NCBI RefSeq assembly: GCF_020567705.1
Contig: NZ_JAJDJU010000009.1
Location: 1 to 64,000 of the forward strand
DNA from: Acidocella sp. KAb 2-4
GTDB taxonomy: Bacteria > Pseudomonadota > Alphaproteobacteria > Acetobacterales > Acetobacteraceae
Direction of reading: 5' to 3'
DNA: 64,000 nt
Numbering within the stretch: the first letter of the stretch is position 1; each line of letters opens with the position of its first letter. This document shows positions 26,536-34,034 of this stretch, in pieces. The position numbers and the translations under genes were made by a program. The notes under the pieces were generated by a model. It saw only the letters and a list, made by a program, of their open reading frames with translations, was not told where the DNA came from and did not search any database.

Positions 26536-28604
26536 GCGCGGCTGTCCGGCTGGTAGTCGGGCGCGGCGGGGAACAGGTTGCAGCGCATCCCCACCAGAGC
26601 CAGCACGGCCTGGTGGCGCAGGCGCGCGTCGCTTATGCCGCCCGCCTCGTCCAGCGCGGTGTCGATGGCGTGCAGGAACGAGGCGGGCGGAGGCAGCGCT
26701 GCTCGCCGCTTATGGCGCGCGGTGAACAGGGCGGCGATTTCCTCCAGCACGTGCGCCATGGCGCGGCGCGCGCTTGGCTTCGCGGCGCCCGTCGCCCGGC
26801 GCAGATGCAGCAGGTTGCGCCCTAGGCGCAGCTCGGCCAGCCCGTTAAACCCGCGCAACGGATCACTCGGCCCAGTCAGCGTCATGCGCGCGGCGATCTG
26901 CCCCAGCCGGTCCACGGCGCGGGCGGTCCAGGCGCCGGTTTCCAGGCGCTGTTGGCTACCGGCCAGGGTGGCGATGTCGCGCCAGCTGGCATGGATCATC
27001 CGCCGCGCCACCCAGCTCACCCCCACCGCCCGGAACAGCCGCGCGACGATGACAGCGATGGCGATGCCGACGATTTGGGCGCTGGCGGTGTTCATGAACA
27101 CGCTGAAATCGCCCTGATAACGGGCGAGCAGGTCGAGCTCGATGATCAGCCCGGCGAGCATCGGCAGGGCGATGGCGGCGGTGGCTGGCCGGGCCTGCAG
27201 ATAGCCGAGCCACAAAAAGGGCGGGGCGAGAAACGCAATCAGCAGCGTGTACCCCTCGATCACGGGCAAGATGACGAAATCGTAAAACGCGGCGAGCGGG
27301 TAGGTGATCAGCGTGGCCAGAAGATAGCGCAGGATCTGGGGCGAGGGGTCCTCCTGCACCGCGAAGGACAGGGTGATCATGGCGGCGAAGGCGGCGGTGG
27401 TGGAGCCGGAGGGCCAGTTCAGCATGATCCAGAGCGTGCAATACAGGATCAGCGCCGCCGCGGTGGCGAGGCCGGAGAGAATGGCCAGCGTGTGGTCACG
27501 CTCGATATGCAGGTGCCGCGGCGCGGCGTCGATCAGCCCGAGATGCTGGGCTGTCTCCGCTGTGGTGCCGCTGAGGGCGCGGAACAGCAGCCGCGCCTCG
27601 CGCAGGCTGTCGATGCATTCGGCCATGCGCTCGCACAGGCTGGCGGTGAGCAGGGCGTGCCAACCGCCGGCATGATCATATTGGCGCGAGAGGGCGCGGA
27701 ATTTCGCGGCCAGGATAACGGCCTCCTCCAGCGGTACGCCGGCCGGCGCGCCCAGCCATTGCGTGGCGGTGTCGATGAGGGCGGCGACATCCGCGCGGAG
27801 CGCACCGCTCCGGCGCAGCAGAGCCAGCCGGTCGGCGGCCGCCGAGGCGAGCGAGAGCAGCCGCGCCAGGCGCTCGCGCACTGCCCAGACGAGACGGCGG
27901 CTGAGCAGGGCGCCGCTGCTGTCATAGGGCAGATGCAGGGCGATCATGCCGAGCTCGGTGATGTCGGTGGCCAGGCGCTTGAGATGCGCGGCCTCCAGCG
28001 GGCCGTGCTCGGTGCCGATCACATCCGCCGTCCACACGCAGGCATCGAGCACGAAGACCCGCATCCGCGCCTGCACGATGCGCGCGGCGGGCCAAGGCTT
28101 GAACACCGCATGCGCCAGGGTCACGGCGACGATGGCGACGCTCATCTCCTCCACCCGCGCGATGGTGCTGAAGAAAATATCGCCCGGCGTGTCGAGATAC
28201 GGAAAGGTGAGAATGGCCGAGCTGAACCCAGCCATCTGGAACAGGAAGGCGCGGGGCGTGCGGTCCAGCACCGCGAAATACAGGCACAGCCCAACCCAGG
28301 AGGATAGCACCAGGATCAGCAAGACCGGCGCGTTCTGCAAATTGGGCACGGTGAGAATCGCCGTAACCCCGCCCACGGCGAGGCCCGCCAGCCGGTACAG
28401 CACCTTGGGGCGCATGGCGCCCGACATCGGCTGCGCGGTGACGTAGATGGTCAGAAGCGCCCACCAGGGGCGGTCCAGGCTGGAGGCGAAACAGACGCCA
28501 AGCGTGAGCGCCGCCGCGGCATAGCTGCCCAGGCTGAACAGGAGATTCTGCGGATCAAACGGCCATGGCGGCAGTACCGCGCGTTTGGCAAGGCTGGAAC
28601 TCAT
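26532..28604 (-). CDS. FUSC family inner-membrane efflux protein (AaeB-like)
   Basis: A 690-residue protein with two groups of membrane helices separated by a long soluble segment: helices near residues 25-175, a cytoplasmic part, and a second cluster near 375-540. This repeated layout, and the N-terminus FDPQNLLFSLGSYAAAALTL, is the fusaric-acid resistance/AaeB family. Such pumps export aromatic carboxylic acids. It starts the operon FUSC, DUF1656, HlyD, outer-membrane factor. The start codon is the ATG at 28604 with a weak ribosome site. Confidence 0.9.
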   Translation of the reverse strand: MSSSLAKRAVLPPWPFDPQNLLFSLGSYAAAALTLGVCFASSLDRPWWALLTIYVTAQPMSGAMRPKVLYRLAGLAVGGVTAILTVPNLQNAPVLLILVLSSWVGLCLYFAVLDRTPRAFLFQMAGFSSAILTFPYLDTPGDIFFSTIARVEEMSVAIVAVTLAHAVFKPWPAARIVQARMRVFVLDACVWTADVIGTEHGPLEAAHLKRLATDITELGMIALHLPYDSSGALLSRRLVWAVRERLARLLSLASAAADRLALLRRSGALRADVAALIDTATQWLGAPAGVPLEEAVILAAKFRALSRQYDHAGGWHALLTASLCERMAECIDSLREARLLFRALSGTTAETAQHLGLIDAAPRHLHIERDHTLAILSGLATAAALILYCTLWIMLNWPSGSTTAAFAAMITLSFAVQEDPSPQILRYLLATLITYPLAAFYDFVILPVIEGYTLLIAFLAPPFLWLGYLQARPATAAIALPMLAGLIIELDLLARYQGDFSVFMNTASAQIVGIAIAVIVARLFRAVGVSWVARRMIHASWRDIATLAGSQQRLETGAWTARAVDRLGQIAARMTLTGPSDPLRGFNGLAELRLGRNLLHLRRATGAAKPSARRAMAHVLEEIAALFTARHKRRAALPPPASFLHAIDTALDEAGGISDARLRHQAVLALVGMRCNLFPAAPDYQPDSRA

Positions 28605-29020
28605 GCTCTGTCAGACGAGGCGGATGGGGTTGCGTGATGTGGCGAAGAGGCGGCGGGGCGCGCGGGTGGCGAGGTGGCCGCGCGGACAAAGCATCATCAA
28701 CATTCCATATCATCAACCAGTCATGATCGCGGCGCAGGCTGACGCCCCACCGCCGCCGGGGTTGTCTGGCAGGCGGCCGCAACGAAAACAAATTCATATT
28801 TTTTTTGGTTAACAGCAAAAAAATTCGTGTTTGTGCGGGAGCGGGGACAAAGCTGTGGTACGCCCCCGGCGGCGTGCAAAAACGCTCCAAAGACCAGGCG
28901 ATCCTCAGCAATTATTTATTTTTGTTGGCAGCAATGCGGAAATCGAAACGCGCGCCGGGTTGCGGAATTCTGGGGGTGGTATAAAGAATCATTTTATATG
29001 AACCTTTAAGGTCGAATGTC
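28605..29020. other. Intergenic region between efflux operon and globin genes
   Basis: A divergent promoter region without a credible gene. It contains eight T at 28799-28806 and seven A at 28817-28823 forming an AT-rich inverted element, and an NsrR-like operator at 28984-29006 directly before the globin ribosome site (AAGG at 29009). The left half presumably carries the promoter of the efflux operon. Confidence 0.5.
28984..29006 (+). promoter_or_regulatory. NsrR-like operator before the two globin genes
   Basis: AAGAATCATTT (28984-28994), one central T, then ATATGAACCTT (28996-29006). The two 11-base arms match in inverted orientation at 8 of 11 positions. The 11-1-11 layout and the sequence resemble the known NsrR consensus AAGATGCATTT and its complement. 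NsrR is an iron-sulphur nitric-oxide-sensing repressor that commonly controls hmp. The position just before the truncated haemoglobin start suits a repressor. No nsrR gene is visible in this window. Confidence 0.6.
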
Positions 29021-29434
29021 ATGCATGTTGCCGAGGGTCTCGATGATGCCAGCCTCGCCCGGCTGGTGGACCGCTTTTACGCCCGGGTGCGTGAGGATGA
29101 CCTGATCGGCCCGCTCTTCAACCGGGCGATCGCCGATTGGTCCGCGCATCTCGACAAGCTGGCGGCCTTCTGGTCGTCGGTGATGCTCACCTCGGGGCGC
29201 TACAAGGGCCAGCCCTTGCCCGCCCATCTGCGCCATCAGGCCGAGATCACGCCCGAGATGTTCGGGCGGTGGCTGGCCTTGTGGGAAGATTGCGCGGTGG
29301 ACTCCCTGCCGCCCGCCGCCGCCGCGGCGGTCATCGCCAAGGCGCACCGCATCGCGGCCAGCTTGCAGATGGCGCTGTTCGAGCTGCTGCCCCCCGTGCC
29401 GCCCCGGCCTGCGGGCGTGGGCGCCAGCCGCTAA
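29021..29434 (+). CDS. Group III truncated haemoglobin
   Basis: A 137-residue globin starting at the ATG at 29021 with AAGG nine bases upstream. The motif LVDRFYARVREDDLIGPLFN, DWSAHLDKLAAFWSSVML, SGRYKGQPLPAHLRH with the proximal-side His, and MFGRWLALWEDC are those of the group III (P-type) truncated haemoglobins. It probably binds oxygen or nitric oxide in the cytoplasm. It is followed by a flavohaemoglobin gene after 88 bases, and the upstream NsrR-like site suggests nitrosative-stress control of both. Confidence 0.9.
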   Translation: MHVAEGLDDASLARLVDRFYARVREDDLIGPLFNRAIADWSAHLDKLAAFWSSVMLTSGRYKGQPLPAHLRHQAEITPEMFGRWLALWEDCAVDSLPPAAAAAVIAKAHRIAASLQMALFELLPPVPPRPAGVGASR

Positions 29435-29522
29435 GCCGCGCCTCCCATTTTTCACCTGCCGCACCGGCTGCCGCATGGCGCCCGGCCGGCCTCTTTACGG
29501 CCTCAACCAAGGAGTGTTCCCC

Positions 29523-30701
29523 ATGCTTACCCCCGCGCAAACCGCCATCGTTAAGGCGACCGTTCCGCTACTGGAGACCGGCGGCGAGGCGCTGACCACG
29601 CATTTCTACAAGGTCATGCTCGGTGAGTATGCCGAGGTCCGCCCGCTGTTCAACCAGGCGCACCAGGCCAGCGGCGCGCAGCCGCGCGCGCTCGCCAACA
29701 GCGTGCTGCAATACGCCAAGCACATCGATAATCTCGGCGCGCTCGGCAATCTCCCGGCCCAGATCATCCAGAAGCATGTCGCCCTGCAGATCCAGCCCGA
29801 GCATTACCCCATCGTCGGCACCTGCCTGCTGCGCGCGATCCGCGAAGTGCTGGGGCCGGGCATCGCCACTGATGAGGTGATCGAGGCCTGGGGCGCGGCG
29901 TATTGGGACCTTGCCAATCTGCTGATCGGCGCGGAGAAAGCCGAGTATGACCGGCTCGCCCTGGCGCCGGGCGGCTGGCGTGGCGCGCGGGCCTTCCGCG
30001 TCGCCCGCAAGGTGGCCGAAAGCGCCGAGATCGTGTCGCTGTACCTGGAGCCGGTGGATGGCCAGCCGGTGGTCGATTTCACGCCGGGCCAGTATCTCGG
30101 TCTGCGCCTGGTGATCGACGGCCAGGAGGTGCGCCGCAACTACTCGCTCTCCGCCGCGCCAAATGGCCGCTCCTACCGCATCAGCGTGAAGCGTGAGCAG
30201 GGCGGTGTCGTCTCCAACTACCTGCACGACCAGGTGGCCGAGGGCGCGGTGCTGGAGGTATTCCCGCCGGCGGGCGAGTTCGTGCTGCGCGATGGCGCGG
30301 CGCCGCTGGTGCTGATCAGCGGTGGTGTCGGCATCACCCCGACTCTGGCGATGGCCGAGGCCGCGCTGGCCAAGGGCGACCGCGAGGTGATCTTCCTGCA
30401 CTACGCCCGCAACAAGGAGGTTCACGCCTTCGGCAAGACGCTGAAGGATTGGGCGGCGCGCTATCCGAAGTTCCGCAATTTCATCGTGTATGAGCACGGC
30501 GAGGCGGACAAGGTGGACGCGCTGGGCCGCCCCACGCCCGAGCAGTTGCAGCGCTGGCTGCCCGCCGGGCTCGATTGCGACGTGTATTTCCTCGGCCCCA
30601 AGCCGTTCATGGCGGCGATCAAGCGCTTCCTCGCCGCGCTCGGGCTGCCCGATGAGCGCCGCCGCTATGAGTTCTTCGGCCCGGCTGAGGCGCTGAACTG
30701 A
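29523..30701 (+). CDS. hmp: Flavohaemoglobin, nitric oxide dioxygenase
   Basis: A 392-residue protein from the ATG at 29523 with AAGGAG about seven bases upstream. Residues 1-135 form the globin domain (LTPAQTAIVKATVPLLETGG, HVALQIQPEHYPIVG with the proximal His). Residues about 150-255 form the FAD domain (RNYSLSAAPNGRSYRISVKR, GVVSNYLHD). The C-terminal NAD(P)H domain has LVLISGGVGITPTLAM and ends YEFFGPAEAL. It converts NO and O2 to nitrate. Length and domain order are standard for Hmp. Confidence 0.96.
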   Translation: MLTPAQTAIVKATVPLLETGGEALTTHFYKVMLGEYAEVRPLFNQAHQASGAQPRALANSVLQYAKHIDNLGALGNLPAQIIQKHVALQIQPEHYPIVGTCLLRAIREVLGPGIATDEVIEAWGAAYWDLANLLIGAEKAEYDRLALAPGGWRGARAFRVARKVAESAEIVSLYLEPVDGQPVVDFTPGQYLGLRLVIDGQEVRRNYSLSAAPNGRSYRISVKREQGGVVSNYLHDQVAEGAVLEVFPPAGEFVLRDGAAPLVLISGGVGITPTLAMAEAALAKGDREVIFLHYARNKEVHAFGKTLKDWAARYPKFRNFIVYEHGEADKVDALGRPTPEQLQRWLPAGLDCDVYFLGPKPFMAAIKRFLAALGLPDERRRYEFFGPAEALN

Positions 30702-30728
30702 GCCAGCCTGCAGCCGAGGCATCATCGC

Positions 30729-30765
30729 GCAGGGTCCCGCAAGGGGCCCTGTTCGCGTTTTATGT
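30729..30765 (+). terminator. Probable terminator after hmp
   Basis: CAGGGTCCC and GGGGCCCTG (30730-30738 and 30743-30751) form a nine-pair stem with one G-T pair and a GCAA loop, followed by TTCGCGTTTTATG. The T-run is short, so termination strength is uncertain; it suits the convergent hmp and nrsF ends. Confidence 0.5.
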
Positions 30766-30830
30766 TGGGGGAATTTTAACTTTCCGCGTCTAGCGTCGTC
30801 ATGTTGAGGCGGTTTTGGGAGCGTGGGATC

Positions 30831-31478
30831 TCACGCGTGCAGAGCGGTGAGCCCCAGCCGCGCGGCCAGGGCGCCGAGCATGGTGAACAGCGCCACGCTG
30901 CCCATCTGCCAGACCAGAACCATCATCATCGTATCCGCCGCGTGGAACAGCGGCAGCGCCAGCTCGGCGGCGGCGGCGGCGGCCATGGCCCCGCACAGGC
31001 AGGCATGTGTGGTGCGGAATTTGGCCGAGCGGCGCAACAGCCAGACCATCGCCACGGCCGGCATCAGCGCGGTGATGGCGATGGCGGGCACGCAAATCCA
31101 GTCCGCGTGCAGTTCCAGCGCGGCGCCGTTCGTTTGCACGGCGAGCACGAAGCATTGCCGGCCCAGTTCGGCCAGCCAGAGCAGGAAGGCGGCGACCGGC
31201 ATCAGCAGCTTCCAACCCGGCTCGTCCGGCCGGCCGGCGCAGAAGGCGGCATAGGCCGAGATCACCGTGGTGGCGGCGGCCAGGATTTCGGCAGTGGCGA
31301 AACGCGGCTGCATGAGCAAGGCGAGCAGATGCGGGCGCGGCCCCATCACCAAAACCATCACGGCCAGCACCGGCAGCGTGACCAGCAGCCAACGTGCGGT
31401 GAGCGCGCCCGGCGGCAGGGCCCGGCGCACGGGTTTGGCGTTCTGCGCCAATTGGGCGATCAGATCTTCAGTTTTCAT
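30831..31478 (-). CDS. nrsF: NrsF family (DUF1109) membrane anti-sigma factor
   Basis: About 215 residues from the ATG at 31478, preceded by AAAGGGGG. The N-terminus MKTEDLIAQLAQNAKPVRR is the NrsF signature, and six hydrophobic helices follow. In Caulobacter NrsF holds SigF at the inner membrane until chromate, cadmium or copper type stress releases it. The gene overlaps the sigma factor gene by 11 bases, so they are translated in coupled fashion. The charged N-terminal segment would contact the sigma factor. Confidence 0.9.
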   Translation of the reverse strand: MKTEDLIAQLAQNAKPVRRALPPGALTARWLLVTLPVLAVMVLVMGPRPHLLALLMQPRFATAEILAAATTVISAYAAFCAGRPDEPGWKLLMPVAAFLLWLAELGRQCFVLAVQTNGAALELHADWICVPAIAITALMPAVAMVWLLRRSAKFRTTHACLCGAMAAAAAAELALPLFHAADTMMMVLVWQMGSVALFTMLGALAARLGLTALHA

Positions 31479-32037
31479 CACTGCCCCCTTTCAGGGCCTG
31501 TTTCAGCCTTTGCATGGCTCTGAAGGATGCCACTTTCAAGGCGGAGATCGACAGGCCGGTCTCGGCTTCCGCCTCCTTCAATGAGAGTTCTCGCAGTTTG
31601 AGCATCTCCAGCACTTGCCGGTCGCGCGCACCCAGCCCCGCCAGCGCGTCCATGACGCGATGCTGGTCGGCGTCTTGCTCCTGGGTGTCGCGCGTCATCA
31701 GCGCCCCCGCATCGGGGGAGATATCGTCGATCGCCGTTTCGCGCCCGCTATGGCGCTGGCGGTGGCGGCGCACATCCGCGCCGCGCAGCTTCATGATGCC
31801 GAACAGGAAGGGCTGCGCGGGGCGGTCCGGGTCGTAGAGATGGCGGTTTTGGTGCAGGGCGAGCAATGTTTCCTGCACGATGTCCTCGATGTCGGCGGCG
31901 CTGGAGCCGGGCCAGCGTGCCCGCGCGCGCCGTCGCAGCCAGGGCAAGGCGGCAGCCAGCAGCCTGGCATAAGCGCGCGCGTCGCCATCTTGCGCCGCGG
32001 CCAGCCAGACGCGCCAATTTGGATCCTCGTCCGACAT
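31468..32037 (-). CDS. sigF: ECF sigma factor, SigF-like
   Basis: A 189-residue sigma factor from the ATG at 32037, preceded by GGGAGGAAGA; longer readings lack support. Region 2 is visible in the segment IEDIVQETLLALHQNRHLYD, and region 4 in RQVLEMLKLRELSLKEAEAE plus LSISALKVASFRAMQRLKQAL. The next gene encodes NrsF, its expected membrane anti-sigma factor, so I assign it to the SigF group described in Caulobacter. Three identical GTAACC-N16-CGAA promoters in the neighbourhood, including one ahead of its own operon, are the probable targets. Confidence 0.9.
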   Translation of the reverse strand: MSDEDPNWRVWLAAAQDGDARAYARLLAAALPWLRRRARARWPGSSAADIEDIVQETLLALHQNRHLYDPDRPAQPFLFGIMKLRGADVRRHRQRHSGRETAIDDISPDAGALMTRDTQEQDADQHRVMDALAGLGARDRQVLEMLKLRELSLKEAEAETGLSISALKVASFRAMQRLKQALKGGSDEN

Positions 32038-32098
32038 TCTTCCTCCCGAGCGGTGCGACGCTACCGCCTGCATGGGGGGTTGCCAATCCGCAATGGCG

Positions 32099-32740
32099 CT
32101 ACTCATCGCTCAACGCCAATTTATCGCGCAGGCGGGCCAGCTTGGCGGGCAGGTCAATGCGCGCGGTGCTGAGGATATCGAGGCGCTCATCGGCCAGAGG
32201 ATCGGCCGGGGCGATTTGCGCGCCGTGGCGGGTCAGGCGCGCATCGCGCCGGCGCAGCAACGCGACGATTTCGGGGCGGTAGAGGACAAACAGCGCGCCG
32301 AGCGCGCGGTTCACGGGCTCCGGCCCAGGGGCGTCGTGCCAGCGCATCTGGGGCAGCCGCGGGATCAACGCCTCGGCGGGGTGAAACTCATCCGCGGTGA
32401 CCCAAAGATTGGTGGTGAAGACGCGGGCAGGGCGGCCGGTTTGGTCCAGCCCGATGGCCGCGACATGGGTGAGGCGGCCCGTTTCCTTGCCACGCAGGAA
32501 GCAATGGATATGCCCGCTCTCCACACGCCCGCGATGGGCATGGAAATAGTATTGCGCGCCGGTGGCGGGATCGCTCACATCGTCGGGCGGGTAATGGGTC
32601 AGCGCCTCGAAGGCGGCGCCGTCGAGCAGCGTGGTGACAAGATTGCGCCCCGCGGTTTCGAGTTCGCCGAGCGCCGCCACCAGTTCGACAGCCGCTTGCA
32701 CCTGGTCGTCCGGCGGCATCTTGGGTTGGCGGGGAATCAT
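32099..32740 (-). CDS. Conserved protein of unknown function in the sigF operon
   Basis: A 213-residue protein from the ATG at 32740 with GGAG eight bases upstream; a longer reading would run through the Cys-repeat gene and is rejected. There is no signal peptide or membrane helix, so it is probably cytoplasmic. Notable blocks are EALTHYPPDDVSDPATGAQY, then YFHAHRGRVESGHIHCFLR, with several His (HAH, GHIH), THVAAIGLDQTGRPARVFTTN cut at that point, and WVTADEFHPAEALI. The His-rich centre could bind a metal. I do not recognise the family with certainty. Its place between the Cys-repeat peptide and sigF suggests a role in the same stress response. Confidence 0.75.
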   Translation of the reverse strand: MIPRQPKMPPDDQVQAAVELVAALGELETAGRNLVTTLLDGAAFEALTHYPPDDVSDPATGAQYYFHAHRGRVESGHIHCFLRGKETGRLTHVAAIGLDQTGRPARVFTTNLWVTADEFHPAEALIPRLPQMRWHDAPGPEPVNRALGALFVLYRPEIVALLRRRDARLTRHGAQIAPADPLADERLDILSTARIDLPAKLARLRDKLALSDE

Positions 32741-32798
32741 GGCGTGTCTCCAGGGGGTGAAAGCGGGCGCGGTACGAATGACCGCGCCCCGCCAGGCG

Positions 32799-32999
32799 TT
32801 AGTTGCTCTTGCCGGCGCAGGCGCCAGTCTTGCCCGCACACGCGCCAGTCTTACCGGCGCAGGCGCCAGTCTTGCCCGCACAGCTCGCGCTGGTCTGGCC
32901 GGCGCAGGCGGCATGCGCCAGCATCGGGGTGGTGGCGGCGACCAGACCACCGAGCGAGACAGCGGCACCGAGGGTCAGCATGGAGGCTTTGAATTTCAT
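32799..32999 (-). CDS. Exported Cys-Ala-Gly repeat peptide, candidate metallophore precursor
   Basis: A 66-residue protein with AAGG about nine bases before the ATG. Residues 1-30 are a signal peptide (KFKASMLTLG, hydrophobic core, cleavage near AHA-A). The mature part is only about 36 residues and contains five Cys-Ala-Gly units, ACAGQTSAS then SCAGKTGACAGKTGACAGK-type repeats, with cysteines at 32, 40, 47, 54 and 61. The CAGQ tetrad also occurs in the DUF2282 bufferin precursor encoded at 34534. The layout (signal peptide plus short repeats with regularly spaced Cys) resembles low-complexity MNIO substrates of the HvfA type, whose repeat is different (EGKCG). It is the first gene of the sigF operon and has a SigF-type promoter. 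Function as a modified copper or metal chelator is inference. Confidence 0.8.
   Translation of the reverse strand: MKFKASMLTLGAAVSLGGLVAATTPMLAHAACAGQTSASCAGKTGACAGKTGACAGKTGACAGKSN
32821..32883. repeat. Three 21-base tandem repeats inside the Cys-repeat gene
   Basis: Three in-frame 21-base units at 32821-32841, 32842-32862 and 32863-32883 each begin GCGCCAGTCTT, with a partial unit before 32821. They encode the seven-residue repeat containing CAGKTGA. Units alternate between two closely similar versions, suggesting duplication of a 42-base block, so the copy number may vary between strains. Confidence 0.85.
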
Positions 33000-33057
33000 G
33001 GCAATAACCTTTTCTAGAGCGCGGTGACCGGACCATCCGGGTGCCGCTGATAAGGAG

Positions 33058-33083
33058 TTCGCCGCGAGGCGCGGTCTGGTTAC
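33058..33083 (-). promoter_or_regulatory. SigF-type promoter of the Cys-repeat/sigF/nrsF operon
   Basis: On the minus strand GTAACC (33083-33078) and CGAA (33061-33058) are separated by exactly 16 bases. The -10 element lies 58 bases before the ATG of the Cys-repeat gene. The same elements and spacing occur at two other promoters in this region (33960 and 34460). From memory, GTAACC and CGAA-like elements match the SigF promoter reported in Caulobacter. This makes the sigma factor operon self-activating. Confidence 0.78.
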
Positions 33084-33125
33084 AGGGGGGCGAAAATTTT
33101 TTTGGCCGCGCTATATTGGGCAATC

Positions 33126-33941
33126 ATGCCGCCCCTGTCGCAAGAGGCCGCCGCGCTGCGGCCCGTCATCTCGTTTGGTTTGTTGTTCCTGCTGGCCGGG
33201 GCTGAGGCGCTATGGCCGCGGCGGCCGCGCGCGCTCTCGCGCTGGGGGCGCTGGCCGGGGAATCTCGGCATCGCGGCGCTGGGCGCGCTGGCGGTGAAGC
33301 TGGCGTTTCCGGTAGCGGCCCTCGGTGTCGCCGCGCTCGCCGCGCGGGCGTGCTGGGGCGTGCTGAATTTGGCGTCCATGCCGGAGGGTTTGAAGATCGT
33401 CACGGCGGTTCTGGCGCTGGATTTCGCCATTTATATCCAGCACCGCGTATTCCATGCCGTGCCGGTATTGTGGCGGCTGCACCGTATGCACCATGCCGAT
33501 CTCGATCTCGATGTTACGTCCGGCGCGCGCTTTCACCCGCTGGAGATCATGCTCTCCATGCTCATTAAGATGGGCGTGGTGTTGCTCATCGGCGCACCGC
33601 CCCTCGCGGTGCTGCTGTTCGAAATCATCCTGAACGCGACAGCGATGTTCAACCACAGCAACCTCGCCCTGCCACCCGCGCTGGATGGCGTGCTGCGTCT
33701 CGTGCTGGTCACGCCGGACATGCACCGCGTGCATCATTCGGTGATTCGCGCCGAGACCGACAGCAATTTCGGCTTCAATGTGCCATGGTGGGACCGGCTG
33801 TTTGCCACCTATCGCGCGCAGCCGGCGCAGGGGCAGCTTGGCATGATGATTGGGTTGCCCGCCTTCCGCAAGCCCGGCGCTTCCCGCCTGGATGCGCTGC
33901 TGGTGCAGCCCTTCCTGACGCCGGATGACGGCGCAGCCTGA
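33126..33941 (+). CDS. Sterol desaturase / fatty acid hydroxylase superfamily protein
   Basis: About 271 residues from the ATG at 33126 (a TTG at 33102 is also in frame). It is a membrane protein with hydrophobic helices in the N-terminal half and the di-iron histidine motifs of the family: HRVFH (in YIQHRVFHAVPVLWRLHRMH), HRMHH, and HRVHHS (in TPDMHRVHHSVIRAETDSNF). These ligate a non-haem di-iron centre that hydroxylates or desaturates lipid chains. It lies between the two SigF-type operons but has no such promoter on its own strand, so its link to them is not proven. Confidence 0.88.
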   Translation: MPPLSQEAAALRPVISFGLLFLLAGAEALWPRRPRALSRWGRWPGNLGIAALGALAVKLAFPVAALGVAALAARACWGVLNLASMPEGLKIVTAVLALDFAIYIQHRVFHAVPVLWRLHRMHHADLDLDVTSGARFHPLEIMLSMLIKMGVVLLIGAPPLAVLLFEIILNATAMFNHSNLALPPALDGVLRLVLVTPDMHRVHHSVIRAETDSNFGFNVPWWDRLFATYRAQPAQGQLGMMIGLPAFRKPGASRLDALLVQPFLTPDDGAA

Positions 33942-33959
33942 AAATACCTGGTATCTTCT

Positions 33960-33985
33960 GTAACCTGTGCAGGCGATGTGGCGAA
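33960..33985 (+). promoter_or_regulatory. SigF-type promoter of the small secreted protein gene
   Basis: GTAACC at 33960-33965 and CGAA at 33982-33985 with a 16-base spacer, identical in layout to those at 33058 and 34460. The -10 element lies about 50 bases before the ATG at 34035, similar to the other two. Confidence 0.78.
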
Positions 33986-34034
33986 CATTGAGATGTAGCG
34001 ACATTCCGCGCTGCATTTCGATCAGGAGACTACC

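Noticed and set aside
29568-30725. A 385-codon ORF antisense to hmp
   Set aside because: Shadow frame; hmp has complete globin, FAD and NAD motifs on the other strand.
32821-32883. Tandem 21-base repeats as a CRISPR or noncoding repeat array
   Set aside because: Units are contiguous without spacers and are in frame with an exported Cys-repeat peptide.
32740-32968. N-terminal extension of the unassigned protein through the Cys-repeat gene
   Set aside because: The extension is Pro/Arg/Ala-rich low complexity from reading the repeat in another frame; a good ribosome site precedes the ATG at 32740.
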